Positions 16,074-25,243 of a DNA stretch of 64,000 nt are shown in pieces. A program made the position numbers and the translations under genes. The stretch's first letter is position 1; each line of letters opens with the position of its first letter. Location of the stretch: positions 1-64,000 of the forward strand of contig JABGQA010000090.1 in assembly GCA_018644665.1 (NCBI GenBank), read 5' to 3'. This stretch comes from Candidatus Poribacteria bacterium (GTDB taxonomy: Bacteria > Poribacteria > WGA-4E > GCA-2687025). The notes below the pieces were generated by a model. The model ran no database searches. It was not told the origin of the DNA and worked only from the letters and a program-made list of their open reading frames with translations.

Positions 16074-17648
16074 TCAGGGAGCGGGGCGAGTGACTTCGTA
16101 TATGCGTGTACCCCCGATTTGCTTTACGGGGTGGAACACGTCGGGATTGGCGTCGACGACCGGCCCGAGGTACGTCTGCGTGAAGGCGTTCGTGACCGCG
16201 TGCGTCACGCCGTTGTCTCGGATGGACGCGAGGATCTCTGCGTGATCGGCGACCCACGGTACCGTGTACGTCGGCCTCTCTGCCCACAGCACGCCGTACG
16301 GAGCGCGGTTAGTGACCAAGACGGCGTCCTCGGCGGAGTTCTCGCGGAGCCACACGAACGCGCTGATGTAGTCGCCCATTGTCGCGGCGTGGTACGGGTC
16401 GCGGTGCTCCGCGCGCAGGCGCGCCACGACTTCCACGCGGCCGGCCAGAAGGAACGCGAGAGCGATCGCGGCGGCGGTCGCGCCTTCCGCCACCGCGCGG
16501 CGCGAGGCCGTCCCACGAGCAACACGCGCGACGGCCGCCGTGCCAACGGCAAGAGCGGCCACCGCGTAGTAGAAGATCAGGGGCAAGACGGGCACGAGGA
16601 ATCGCTCGCCCTGGTGCGCTGGCCACAGGATGTAGATGGCCATGTAGCCGCCGAAGTACCACTCCACGGCCGTGGATCGTCTGATCGCAACGAGCAGCGA
16701 CCCGGCGACAACGACGAGCGCCAGCCACGGGGCATTGGACCTCTTCGACGTCAGCAGGAGCGCCGTGAGCTGGGCGTAGTACCGCAGATTCCTGCCGAGA
16801 CGAGCACGCAATGTCGGCCATGTGACGGTGTCCGTGAACGGCATGTTCGGGTCGGCCGCGACCAACTCAGCCTCGTAGCTTAGGGCCTCCCGGAGGGTGG
16901 CGGGCAACTCGTTCGTGACGGCGGCGTTCCGGCCCATCCACACGGCAGCCACGACAGCCACGGCGCCAAGCACGATCCCCGCCGCGCGCGCCGCCTCCCG
17001 CCACGGGAGGCGGGGCCGGTCGAGGATCAGCGAGATCGCGGCCGCGATGGCCACAGCGAAGCCGACGATCCGTACGAGATACGCGGTGACGCAAAGCGCG
17101 GCGACGGCCACCAGCAGACGCCACGATCGCCCCTCGCGCAGCCGCTCGACGGCCAGCAGAGCCACGAGAGAGACGAGCATGTACGGCACGTCTGACAGAA
17201 TCCGCGTCGCTTCGAACAGCAACGCGTACGAGCCGGCCGTCATCGCTGCCGCCGCTGCCGCGACCCAGGGGCCGGCAGCGCGCCGTATCAGCACGTACGC
17301 GACGGCGAGCGAGGCGACAGCGCATCCCGCCACCAACGCTCGCATGAGGAGGAAGTTCGTCCCGAAGAGCGCGACGATCGGGGAAAGAAGCAACGGGAAG
17401 CCTGGCGGGTACTTCGTGTGATCGTACCCCATGTACGTGTAGCCGTCGCCGGCGACGAGCGACCGCGCGAGCGTGATGTACGTGGCGCTGTCCCACGTCG
17501 GCTGCCAGTGAGGTACCAGAAGGCACGCATACAGGACCGCGGATGCCCCTACGACCCAGGACCCCGGGTCGCTGAGCGCGCGACGGCACGTGACTGACAG
17601 CGAGCTGTTCACGGGTCTGTGTCCATCCGAGCATGCGGAACGGCGCAC
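16074..17648 (-). CDS. GT-C type membrane glycosyltransferase-like protein (ArnT/PMT family)
   Basis: The 524 residues contain about ten to twelve hydrophobic segments. The first periplasmic loop has the acidic motif PTWDSATYITLARSLV followed by GDGYTYMGYDHTKYPPGFP, the layout of the PMT_2/ArnT-type GT-C transferases that use polyprenyl-phosphate sugars. The C-terminal third (from AEHRDPYHAATMGDY) is a soluble domain with EVTR at the end. It would transfer a sugar to lipid or protein on the outer side of the inner membrane. The start is a GTG at 17648; another in-frame GTG at 17612 is possible, and neither has a clear Shine-Dalgarno. It heads the minus-strand run down to 12846. Confidence 0.78.
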   Translation of the reverse strand: MRRSACSDGHRPVNSSLSVTCRRALSDPGSWVVGASAVLYACLLVPHWQPTWDSATYITLARSLVAGDGYTYMGYDHTKYPPGFPLLLSPIVALFGTNFLLMRALVAGCAVASLAVAYVLIRRAAGPWVAAAAAAMTAGSYALLFEATRILSDVPYMLVSLVALLAVERLREGRSWRLLVAVAALCVTAYLVRIVGFAVAIAAAISLILDRPRLPWREAARAAGIVLGAVAVVAAVWMGRNAAVTNELPATLREALSYEAELVAADPNMPFTDTVTWPTLRARLGRNLRYYAQLTALLLTSKRSNAPWLALVVVAGSLLVAIRRSTAVEWYFGGYMAIYILWPAHQGERFLVPVLPLIFYYAVAALAVGTAAVARVARGTASRRAVAEGATAAAIALAFLLAGRVEVVARLRAEHRDPYHAATMGDYISAFVWLRENSAEDAVLVTNRAPYGVLWAERPTYTVPWVADHAEILASIRDNGVTHAVTNAFTQTYLGPVVDANPDVFHPVKQIGGTRIYEVTRPAP

Positions 17649-17859
17649 ACGCGAGGTCGCCGGGGAGATGCTGGCCGCGCTTCCTCACGGGACGGATGCC
17701 GGCGCGACGGCATGTTCGACGAGCCCGCGCGGACGGTCAAGCGCCACCTGCGGCGGCGGAGGATGTGCCAACGGCGGGCGCGCAGGTTGACCCCCCGCAT
17801 GCCCACCGGTAAACTCCGTGCGTCCCGGTGCCACGCGCCAACCCGCCCTGGATCGCGCC

Positions 17860-18711
17860 ATGCCGCTTCGTGTAGGTATCTCCCAGTTCGCCCCGACGCT
17901 GGGCGATCTTGACCGCAACCTTGCGCTCATCGAGGCGCGAATCGAGCGCGGCCGCGAGGAGAACGTCGATCTCCTGGTGTTCCCGGAGCTGGCGTTGACG
18001 GGGTATACGCTGAAGGACATGGCCCCGACCGTGGCGCAGCGGCGAGACTCGGTCATCATCCGGAAGCTGGCCGCGGCGAGCGACGAGATGTCGGTGGTAG
18101 TGGGGTTCGTCGAGGAATCAGACGACTACCGGCTCTATAACGCCGCAGGCTACTTCGAAAACGGCAAGCTGCGGCACGTGCACCGGAAGGTCTACCTGCC
18201 GACCTACGGGATGTTCGAGGAGACACGTTACCTGGCATCCGGGGATCGCATCCGCGCATTCGACACGAAACACGGCCGCATGGCGATGCTAATCTGCGAG
18301 GACATGTGGCACCCGTCCGCTCCGTACATCACGTCGCAGGATGGCTGCGAGGTGCTCATAGGCGTGGCATCGAGTCCCGCGCGCGGGGTGCAGGAAGACG
18401 ACGACATCTACAGCGCAAAGGCGTGGCGCGCGCTAAACCGCGTCTACGCACACTTCTTCGGGCAGTACGTCGTGTTCGCGAACCGCGTCGGCTTCGAAGA
18501 CGGCGTCGCTTACTGGGGTGGATCGGAGATCGTCGGCCCCGGCGGCGAGGTCGTCGCCCGAGCTGCGCAGTTGGAGGAGGAGTTCCTCGTCGGGTCCATC
18601 AGCTCGCAGCGTGTCCGACGCGCGCGCATCGTCTCTCCTCTGCTGCGTGACGAACGGCTCGACCTCACAATGAGAGAACTGGAGCGCATCCAGGGCGAGA
18701 GGATGCGATAG
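17860..18711 (+). CDS. Glutaminase (nitrilase-type) subunit of a split NAD+ synthetase
   Basis: This C-N hydrolase of 283 residues matches the N-terminal glutaminase domain of glutamine-dependent NAD synthetase. It shows Glu43 in FPELALTGYTLKDM, Lys110 in HRKVYLPTYGMFEETRY and Cys146 in LICEDMWHP. Flanking residues (LPxYGxFxExRY, ICEDMW) are more like NadE glutaminases than like general amidases. The ATG at 17860 is chosen because the fold begins at MPLRVGISQFAP; an upstream ATG at 17818 adds only unconserved residues. It ends three bases before the nadE ATG. The two are normally one fused protein of about 550-650 residues; here they are separate adjacent genes and would have to form a complex that channels ammonia. 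Confidence 0.86.
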   Translation: MPLRVGISQFAPTLGDLDRNLALIEARIERGREENVDLLVFPELALTGYTLKDMAPTVAQRRDSVIIRKLAAASDEMSVVVGFVEESDDYRLYNAAGYFENGKLRHVHRKVYLPTYGMFEETRYLASGDRIRAFDTKHGRMAMLICEDMWHPSAPYITSQDGCEVLIGVASSPARGVQEDDDIYSAKAWRALNRVYAHFFGQYVVFANRVGFEDGVAYWGGSEIVGPGGEVVARAAQLEEEFLVGSISSQRVRRARIVSPLLRDERLDLTMRELERIQGERMR

Positions 18712-18714
18712 CCA

Positions 18715-19581
18715 ATGGTCAGCGCGAACCACGAGCGCGACGGATCGCAGCGACCCGGCCCCGAGGCGCTCCTGCTGAATCCCGGCCGCGCGCTACCCAT
18801 CCTGCGCGGCTTCATCGCGGACGAGGTGCGGAAGGTCTCGATAGCAGGGGTGGTGGTGAACCTGTCGGGGGGGATCGACTCCGCAGTGTCGACCGTCCTC
18901 GCGGCTCAGGCCCTGGGGCCCGAGAACGTCACCGCGCTCATGCTGCCGTACGAAACGAGCCACCCGGATAGCTTGGCAGACGCAGAAGATCTCGTTGACC
19001 AGTTGGGGATCCGGTCGCTCACGATCACGATCTCCGAGCAGGTAGATCCGTATTTCGCGAAGTTCCCAGACATGAGCACGTTGCGCCGCGCCAATAAGAT
19101 GGCTCGTGAGCGCATGACTATCCTCTACGACCAGTCGCAGGCGTTGTCTGCGCTGCCGCTCGGAACGAGCAACAAGACGGAGCTGCTGCTGGGTTACGGG
19201 ACGATTTACGGCGACATGGCGTCGGCGCTCAACCCGCTAGGCGACCTGTTCAAGACTCAGGTGTGGCAGATCGCCCGCGACATCGGCGTCCCGGATACAA
19301 TCATCGACAAGCCACCCACGGCGGACCTGTGGCCGGGTCAGACGGACGAAGACGAACTGGGCTTCGCCTACGCCGACGTCGACCTGCTGCTGTACCACAT
19401 GGTCGATCAGCGGCTCTCACGGGCCGAGCTGGTCGAAGCGCAATTCGACCCGGCATTCGTCGACGACATCGCGCGCCGCGTCCAGAACTCGCAGTTCAAG
19501 CGGCGACCACCGCTCATCGCAAAGCTGTCGACACGGACGATCACAACCGACTTCCGCTACCCCAGAGACTGGGGAAGATGA
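18715..19581 (+). CDS. nadE: NAD+ synthetase (ammonia-ligase domain)
   Basis: It amidates deamido-NAD to NAD, the last step of NAD synthesis, in the cytoplasm. The 288-residue product has the ATP-pyrophosphatase P-loop [10 protein letters not shown] (51-60), the [10 protein letters not shown] nicotinate-site loop, [20 protein letters not shown] and [19 protein letters not shown], all diagnostic of NadE. The length corresponds to the synthetase domain alone, without the fused glutaminase, which is encoded by the gene three bases upstream. Its stop overlaps the rsmI start as ATGA. The expected product chemistry is clear; whether glutamine supports it depends on the partner. Confidence 0.95.
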   Translation: MVSANHERDGSQRPGPEALLLNPGRALPILRGFIADEVRKVSIAGVVVNLSGGIDSAVSTVLAAQALGPENVTALMLPYETSHPDSLADAEDLVDQLGIRSLTITISEQVDPYFAKFPDMSTLRRANKMARERMTILYDQSQALSALPLGTSNKTELLLGYGTIYGDMASALNPLGDLFKTQVWQIARDIGVPDTIIDKPPTADLWPGQTDEDELGFAYADVDLLLYHMVDQRLSRAELVEAQFDPAFVDDIARRVQNSQFKRRPPLIAKLSTRTITTDFRYPRDWGR

Positions 19582-20300
19582 GCGCGCTCTTCGTTGTCAG
19601 CACGCCCATCGGCAACCTCGAAGACATCACGTACCGCGCGGTGCGCATCCTCGGCGAGGTCGACCTGATCGCCGCTGAGGACACACGACACACACGGAAG
19701 CTGCTCGCCGCATACGACATCCACACGCCGACGACGAGCCTGCACAGCCACAACGAATCCGGTAAGGCCGCGTCGCTGTTGCGGCGCATAGAGGACGGGG
19801 AGGACATTGCCCTCGTCAGCGACGGTGGGACCCCGGGCATATCAGACCCCGGGGGCCGGCTGATACGCGCGGCCATCGACCTGGACATCCGGGTCATCCC
19901 GGCGCCCGGGCCGTCTGCGTGCATCGCGGCGGCGTCGGTGGCCGGCCTGCCGACGGCCTCGTTCTACTACGCCGGTTTCTGCTCTCCTAAGTCGGGGCGG
20001 CGACGCCGCCGTATGGAATCCCTGCGCGACCTCGAGGTCACGCTGGTGTTCTACGAGTCGCCGCACCGCGTCAAGCGGTTCCTAAGCGACGCGGAGGAGG
20101 TGTTCGGCGCGCGTCCCGCCGTCGCCGCGCGCGAACTGACGAAGGTCTACGAGGAGTTCGTGCGAGGGTCATTGACGGATCTGCGCGCGCACTTCGAGGA
20201 AACCGCGCCGCGCGGCGAATTCACGATCCTCATACACGGGCGCGGCGATGACGAGCCAAGCATCACAGCCGACGACTCTGGCGGAGCAACGGGCGCTTAA
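19578..20300 (+). CDS. rsmI: 16S rRNA (cytidine1402-2'-O)-methyltransferase
   Basis: RsmI uses SAM to methylate C1402 of 16S rRNA in the ribosome decoding centre. The 240-residue product opens with [20 protein letters not shown], then [27 protein letters not shown] (the SAM-site loop), [16 protein letters not shown] and [11 protein letters not shown], and ends with a short C-terminal tail. This is the tetrapyrrole methylase fold of the YraL/RsmI family. GGGGA lies a few bases before the ATG, which overlaps the nadE stop as ATGA; an upstream in-frame start at 19263 falls inside nadE and has no family match. The end overlaps the next gene by 53 bases. Confidence 0.95.
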   Translation: MSALFVVSTPIGNLEDITYRAVRILGEVDLIAAEDTRHTRKLLAAYDIHTPTTSLHSHNESGKAASLLRRIEDGEDIALVSDGGTPGISDPGGRLIRAAIDLDIRVIPAPGPSACIAAASVAGLPTASFYYAGFCSPKSGRRRRRMESLRDLEVTLVFYESPHRVKRFLSDAEEVFGARPAVAARELTKVYEEFVRGSLTDLRAHFEETAPRGEFTILIHGRGDDEPSITADDSGGATGA

Positions 20301-21831
20301 CCTGTCGCCGTGGCGGCGCGCCTTCAAGCGGCGGGCGGGGCGAGCGGCGTGGTTGACGTGCTTGGCCGCGTCTGCGTGCATAGGCGCGTACGCGGCGTGG
20401 GCCCTGCTGCATCTGCCGTACGACGCGCCCGTCCGGATGCTGATCCCGCGGGAGCCGGCGCCCGCTGTGCTCGTGGAGGTCCGCGACGCGGCGCGCATCG
20501 CGGGCCTAGACTGGGTGCGGGACGGCCTCCTTGGCCCGGCCTGGCACGACATGGCCGCGTCCGAACAGTACGGGCCAGTCCTGTCCGCCATCTCCACAGA
20601 CGACCCGGACGCCCCCTGGGGCGGGTTGGCTCTCGCCCTTGGCGACGATGCCGTTGTCGCGCTGTACCCTGCCGGGGCGGCCGATGGGTCCTTCCTGCTG
20701 ATCGGCGCCATGGCTCCGCTCGCGCGGTTGGAGCTGGCGAGGATCGCCATTGCCGAGCGTTGGCCCCGAGAGGACGGGCTGACCCACGCGGACGTCGAGG
20801 GCGCCGACGTCGACGTGTACTACGCGGCGCGCGGTCGCCTCGTTTTCGCGTCGGACGCTCCCTCGTTGGCCCAAGACGCGCTCTCGCATATGGGGGACGG
20901 GTCCGGCTTCCTTTCTCCCAGGGACGACGCTGACGTGTCCGCCTTGGCCGCCCGCGCGGCCGACCAGGACGTCGGTCGGTCGGGGTCGTTCTACTGGCGG
21001 ACGGACGGAGGCGCGGTGCTAGGCGAAGTGTCGCTACACGCGGGCGACTGGGCCGCGACTGTATGGGTTCCGTCGGCCGCAGCAACCACCGACCGCGAGG
21101 CGATCGACGCAGCGCGCACCGCCGCGCGGCGCGCGCCGGAGGCGTCGCACCTGGTCCTCTGGCACGCTGGGTTGAGTGCGCGCACAGTCACGGATGCGCT
21201 CGCGGACCATGCTGGCGTGGCATGGCTGCCCCGCCCCTCGCAACTCGACACGCCGCTTCCCCTCGTCGTCACGATCCCCGGCGCGGAGGCCGCCGGCGGC
21301 TTGCTCCCCGCGGTCGCAGTGACGGCGGTCACGCCTTCGGCGCGCGCGGCAGTAGACGGACTCGTGGGGGGCGAGACGCGACTGACCTTCGACGGCTCAG
21401 CAGTGCGCGTCACGCCGTCAGATGGCGGCGCCACGTTGGGTGTGCCCGTGGGCTTCGGGCTCCGCTATCCGGTGCACATGACTGCGCGACCCGGCGAGTT
21501 GACCGTCGCGACGACGCAGCGCGCACTGGCCGCCCTGGACGCAGGCGGGCCGCCGGCCCTGGGGGCATCGACGCAACGACAGGCAGACCTGTTCCAGTTG
21601 GTCGCGGATGGGCCCGCGTTGCGTGGCGCCCTGTCACGCGCCATGGGGCTCGCCAAGCTGGTCGGTGGGAGAGCGGCGGCCTCTCCGGCCGCGGCCTTAA
21701 GGCTAATGCCAGTCCTCGCGCGAACGAGGACGATCACGGCGAACGGCTTGACGACGCCGGACGGGTTCCGCGTCGATGTGCGTGGGTCGATCGCTGCGCC
21801 CGCGGCCTCTCCGGAGGCGGGAACACCGTGA
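20248..21831 (+). CDS. Membrane-anchored protein of unknown function
   Basis: The 527-residue product has one transmembrane segment (about residues 32-54, AAWLTCLAASACIGAYAAWA) after a basic N-terminus and a large Ala/Gly-rich exterior region. It has the loose look of DUF3352-type proteins (LIPREPAPAVLVEV, RDGLLGPAWHDM, FASDAPSLAQDAL), but I cannot confirm this. No catalytic motif is seen. The ATG at 20248 lies 53 bases inside rsmI, and no nearer in-frame start with a good ribosome site was found. Its stop overlaps the ABC ATPase start as GTGA. Gene order and coupling suggest an accessory or periplasmic component of the following exporter; this is inference. Confidence 0.68.
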   Translation: MTSQASQPTTLAEQRALNLSPWRRAFKRRAGRAAWLTCLAASACIGAYAAWALLHLPYDAPVRMLIPREPAPAVLVEVRDAARIAGLDWVRDGLLGPAWHDMAASEQYGPVLSAISTDDPDAPWGGLALALGDDAVVALYPAGAADGSFLLIGAMAPLARLELARIAIAERWPREDGLTHADVEGADVDVYYAARGRLVFASDAPSLAQDALSHMGDGSGFLSPRDDADVSALAARAADQDVGRSGSFYWRTDGGAVLGEVSLHAGDWAATVWVPSAAATTDREAIDAARTAARRAPEASHLVLWHAGLSARTVTDALADHAGVAWLPRPSQLDTPLPLVVTIPGAEAAGGLLPAVAVTAVTPSARAAVDGLVGGETRLTFDGSAVRVTPSDGGATLGVPVGFGLRYPVHMTARPGELTVATTQRALAALDAGGPPALGASTQRQADLFQLVADGPALRGALSRAMGLAKLVGGRAAASPAAALRLMPVLARTRTITANGLTTPDGFRVDVRGSIAAPAASPEAGTP

Positions 21832-22535
21832 TACGGACGGTGGCGCTGTCCAAGAGGTACGGTGCGCAGGACGCCCTGCGGTCTCTCGACCTACACGTGC
21901 CGGCAGGGGAGCTGTTCGTGCTGCTAGGCTCGAACGGCGCCGGCAAGACCACCACCATGAACCTACTCGCAACGCTCCTGCGGCCAACCGCGGGCAAAGC
22001 GTTCATTGCCGGCCACGATGTCGTCAGCGACCCCTTCGCCGCCAAGGCCGAGTTGGGGTACCTCCCCGACGCTCCCGCTCTCTACGAACGACTGACCGGA
22101 GTCGAATTCCTCAAGTTCGTATCGGACCTTCGCGGTCTACAAGACCGCGGCCGGATCGAGGAGCTGCTGGGCCTGTTCGACTTGCACGACGCGGCGCGCA
22201 AGCTCATCGGCGACTACTCGCTAGGGATGCGAAAGAAGACCGCGTTCGCGGCGGCCATACTGCATCGGCCGCGGGCGCTGCTCCTCGACGAGCCCACCGG
22301 CGGCTTGGACCCTCGTGGAGCCAGAGTCGTCAAGGACCTAATCCCATCCCTGTGTGCCGACGGCGCCGCGGTTCTGATGACGACGCACGTGCTGGAGGTC
22401 GCCGAACCCCTCGCGCATCGAGTCGGCGTCCTTCACGCAGGCTCCCTTGTCGCCTGCGGGGCCGTGGAGGAGGTGGCGGCGCAGAGCGGCGCGACATCGC
22501 TGGAGGATGCGTTCCTCGCGGCGACGGAGCCGTGA
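21828..22535 (+). CDS. ABC transporter ATP-binding protein
   Basis: The 235-residue product starts with the GTG at 21828 that overlaps the previous stop (GTGA). All ABC ATPase motifs are visible: Walker A GSNGAGKTTT, Q-loop region LGYLPDAPALYERLTG, signature YSLGMRKK, Walker B RALLLDEPTGGLDP and the H-loop TTHVLE. The signature has Tyr-Ser-Leu-Gly-Met in place of LSGGQ, as in many ABC-2 exporters of the CcmA/NatA type. It energises the membrane protein encoded immediately downstream, with a four-base overlap. The export substrate is unknown. Confidence 0.93.
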   Translation: MIRTVALSKRYGAQDALRSLDLHVPAGELFVLLGSNGAGKTTTMNLLATLLRPTAGKAFIAGHDVVSDPFAAKAELGYLPDAPALYERLTGVEFLKFVSDLRGLQDRGRIEELLGLFDLHDAARKLIGDYSLGMRKKTAFAAAILHRPRALLLDEPTGGLDPRGARVVKDLIPSLCADGAAVLMTTHVLEVAEPLAHRVGVLHAGSLVACGAVEEVAAQSGATSLEDAFLAATEP

Positions 22536-24031
22536 CCCCCGCCACGGCCGCGCTGCGCGCCATGGCAGCGGCGCGCAGTCGGATGGCATACAACGCCATC
22601 GCGCGCGCGTCGCCCGCGCGGCACGCGACACGCGTCGTCTTCGGCGCCGTAATCGCCGCGTATATCGTGCAGGCAACATCGGCGGCGACCGCGCTGTTCG
22701 CCGACCCGACGACTGCCGCAGACTTAGCATGCGCGATGTTTGCCGCCGTCTGGGCATTCGCACTCATGCGCGCGGTGGCCTGCTCGCTCCAGTGGGTCAC
22801 CGGCGAACCCGATCTTCGTCTCCTAGGGGCGCTTCCGGTCCGCCGGCCGCTGCTGTTCGCCGCGCAATACGGTGCCGTCGTGTGGGATGTCGTCCGTGTG
22901 CAGGTTCTATCCGCGCCGCTCATCGCCGGTTACGCCGTTGCGTCCGGGGCTCCGGCGCCGCGGATCGCCGCCTACGCCACGGCGTGGGCGTTCACCATGC
23001 TGGCCGCCGCCGCGGTCGGGGTGTTCAGCGCCGTGTTCGTAGCCAGGTGTCTGCACCCCGAGAGGGCGCAGGCCGCGTTCCGAGTGATCTCGATGCTCTG
23101 CATCGTCGCGGTCTTCGCGACGCTGATGCGGGTCGCGGACGTGGGCGGTGGCTGGCGGCCGACTCCCGGCTGGGACGCCACCGCGTACCTCGCGTGGGCG
23201 CCCACGTCATGGGTCGTTGCACTGCTCGGCGAGGGCGGCTGGCCGCACGCTGGCGGGGTTGCGTTGGTCACTGCCGCTGCCGTGGTCGCTGCAGCGGGCG
23301 TCTTCTCCCGCTGGTTCGACCTCGAAGCCGCCGTAGGTGGCGGCTATGCGTCGGATCGTCTCGCGCGAGGCGGCCGCGGCGCTCTGACCCGGCCCCGGCG
23401 TTCTGTGTTCACGGCGACCGTCATCAAGGAGCTCCGTTCCTCCCTTCGATCGACCACCACAGTCGCCCGATGGTTAGGTCCGATCGCGCTTACGCTGGTC
23501 TTCGTGCGCCTCGCGGGCGGGCCAGATTCGTCGCACGCCGAAGTGGCCGCGTTGCTCCACGTCGTGGCGTTGGTGGCATCCCTCGTTGTGAGCCACAGCC
23601 TCGCCGTCGACGAGACGGGCGCTGGCTGGGTCATCCGCGTCAACGCGCGGCGGGGACAGATGGTGACCGCGGCGAAGGCCAGTGTCGTGGCCGCGATCAC
23701 CGGCGTGTCGGCCCTGGTGGCCGTCGGTCTGTGCGAGGGGCTCGCAGGGCTCACACAGCGTCTCGACGAGGTCGGCATAGTGGCGGTCAGCTACGCTGCC
23801 TTTGGGCTGGCCATTGAGCGGGCGACCCTACGCCCGGGCCAGGGCGCGAAGCCTCGTGGGCCGGGCCTCATCGGAGTCTTCGGGAGACAGCTATTCCTAG
23901 CCGTGGGCGTCACCACAGCGGTGGTGGCTGAGATGACGGTCCCAGCCTTGTCGCTGGTCCCAGTGGTCGTCGCTGGCGGGTTCGTGGTCGCCGTCGAACG
24001 CGCCGTGCCGTCGGATCGGCGGCTGTGGTAG
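22532..24031 (+). CDS. ABC-2 type transporter membrane protein
   Basis: The product of about 499 residues begins with the GTG at 22532, overlapping the ATPase stop. It has around ten to twelve hydrophobic segments, with a long cytoplasmic stretch in the middle (FDLEAAVGGGYASDRLARGG to SVFTATVIKELRSSLRS). The latter looks like the coupling and extra domain found in exporters of the ABC-2 class. It pairs with the ATPase to form an exporter or a membrane-modifying complex. It ends 11 bases from the convergent aldolase gene. I see no family-specific motif, so the cargo cannot be named. Confidence 0.82.
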   Translation: MTPATAALRAMAAARSRMAYNAIARASPARHATRVVFGAVIAAYIVQATSAATALFADPTTAADLACAMFAAVWAFALMRAVACSLQWVTGEPDLRLLGALPVRRPLLFAAQYGAVVWDVVRVQVLSAPLIAGYAVASGAPAPRIAAYATAWAFTMLAAAAVGVFSAVFVARCLHPERAQAAFRVISMLCIVAVFATLMRVADVGGGWRPTPGWDATAYLAWAPTSWVVALLGEGGWPHAGGVALVTAAAVVAAAGVFSRWFDLEAAVGGGYASDRLARGGRGALTRPRRSVFTATVIKELRSSLRSTTTVARWLGPIALTLVFVRLAGGPDSSHAEVAALLHVVALVASLVVSHSLAVDETGAGWVIRVNARRGQMVTAAKASVVAAITGVSALVAVGLCEGLAGLTQRLDEVGIVAVSYAAFGLAIERATLRPGQGAKPRGPGLIGVFGRQLFLAVGVTTAVVAEMTVPALSLVPVVVAGGFVVAVERAVPSDRRLW

Positions 24032-24042
24032 CTCGGCGTTGG

Positions 24043-24945
24043 CTAGCTGAGCAGTCCGGCGCGGTCGAGCGCGGCGTGGATCCGGGATTCCTGCGCGGCC
24101 GTCGTGACGTGCATCGGCGCGCGCGGCAATCCGCCGTCGCGGCCCTGCATCCGCATGGCCGTCTTCACGTTCGCGGGCAGGTTGTCGTCGAGGATCGCGT
24201 TCCAGATCGGCAACAGCAGTTCGTGTAGACGCCTCGCCTTGTCGTGGGCTCCAGCGCGCACGGCGCCCCAGAGTTCGACGCACAGCCCTGGCGCCGCACT
24301 GAGTATCGCGGCGATGCCTCCATGTGCTCCGAGGGCGAATGACGGGTATAGGAGAGCGTCGACGGCGGACATCACGAGCCCGCCATCGCCGAGGATGAGC
24401 AGCAAGTCCGCGAGAGCCTTCATGTCCTCTGCGCTCTGCTTGACGCCGACCACGCCGGGTATCTCGCGTATCACGCGCGCGAGCAAGTCGGGACTGAGGT
24501 ACGACCACGGGATGACGTTGTATATCAGCACATCCGCGCCCGTCTGCTCTGTCAGCTCCCCGAAGAACGTCAACGTCGCGTCCTCGGACGGTCGGAAGAG
24601 ATAGTGCACGGGCGTAACCTGCAGAGCGGCCACTCCGAGATCGGCGACGAGCTTCCCGCGCTCGACCGCTGCCCGTGTGCTGTCGGCGATAACGCCCGCG
24701 ACGATCGGCACGGCGCCCGCAACATGCGCCACGGCAGCGCGCGTGACGGCGTGGGCCTCGTCCGGCGCCAGCGCGTGCCCTTCGCCGGTGCTGCCGCACA
24801 CGGCCACGCCATGCACACCCGCCTGAATAAGGACGTCCAGATCGCGCCGCAGCAGGTCGATCTCCAGACGACCGTCGGCGGCGAACGGCGTCACGATCGG
24901 CGGGACGATGCCGTGGATGCGTGACGTGGCGTCGCTATCCCTCAA
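24043..24945 (-). CDS. DHDPS/NAL family class I aldolase
   Basis: This TIM-barrel Schiff-base aldolase belongs to the dihydrodipicolinate synthase / N-acetylneuraminate lyase family, 300 residues. Seen are GSTGEGHALAPDE (51-63), YNVIPW with the proton-shuttle Tyr, and the Schiff-base Lys in PGVVGVKQSAED, plus LGAHGGIAAILSAAPG. It cleaves or forms pyruvate-linked sugar acids or dicarboxylates. I would not call it DapA: the motif around Tyr (YNVIPW) is common in 2-keto-3-deoxy sugar acid aldolases and uncharacterised relatives. Translation begins at a TTG at 24945, preceded by GGGGAG, eleven bases inside the yajC end. The link with yajC and queA is probably just co-transcription. Confidence 0.86.
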   Translation of the reverse strand: MRDSDATSRIHGIVPPIVTPFAADGRLEIDLLRRDLDVLIQAGVHGVAVCGSTGEGHALAPDEAHAVTRAAVAHVAGAVPIVAGVIADSTRAAVERGKLVADLGVAALQVTPVHYLFRPSEDATLTFFGELTEQTGADVLIYNVIPWSYLSPDLLARVIREIPGVVGVKQSAEDMKALADLLLILGDGGLVMSAVDALLYPSFALGAHGGIAAILSAAPGLCVELWGAVRAGAHDKARRLHELLLPIWNAILDDNLPANVKTAMRMQGRDGGLPRAPMHVTTAAQESRIHAALDRAGLLS

Positions 24946-25228
24946 TGAGCTCCCCGCCCTTCTTCGTGAACGAGATTGAACTACGGAGGATGTCGACGCG
25001 GACGCCTTCGGCGATGCTCACTTTGAGAACGGCGCCGTCGTCGGCCGTGGTTTCGACACGCCCGTGTAACCCCCCGGACGTGACGACTATGTCGCCCTTG
25101 TCGATGTCGGCCAGCATGGCCTTGTGCTTCTTGTCACGGCTCTGCTGCGGGCGGATGATCAGGACAAAGAACAGTACGAAGATCAGAACGAACGGGAGCA
25201 GGCCGCTTATTGCGCCGAATCCCTCCAT
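24935..25228 (-). CDS. yajC: Preprotein translocase subunit YajC
   Basis: The 97-residue single-pass membrane protein helps the SecDF complex of the Sec translocon. One hydrophobic segment (about 9-27, PFVLIFVLFFVLIIRPQQS) leads into the family motif RPQQSRDKKHKAMLADIDKGD, then VVTSGGLHGRV and a short beta-rich end. GGAAGG lies nine bases before the ATG. It follows queA at a 15-base gap. In many genomes queA, tgt, yajC, secD and secF are adjacent; here tgt and secDF are absent from the neighbourhood, but the queA-yajC part of the order is kept. Confidence 0.94.
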   Translation of the reverse strand: MEGFGAISGLLPFVLIFVLFFVLIIRPQQSRDKKHKAMLADIDKGDIVVTSGGLHGRVETTADDGAVLKVSIAEGVRVDILRSSISFTKKGGELIEG

Positions 25229-25243
25229 GCCTACGATCCTTCC

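Noticed and set aside
17649..17859. Possible tRNA or small RNA between divergent genes
   Set aside because: No cloverleaf arms, CCA end or stem-loop with a T run could be made out by eye; the region holds only a short intergenic leader.
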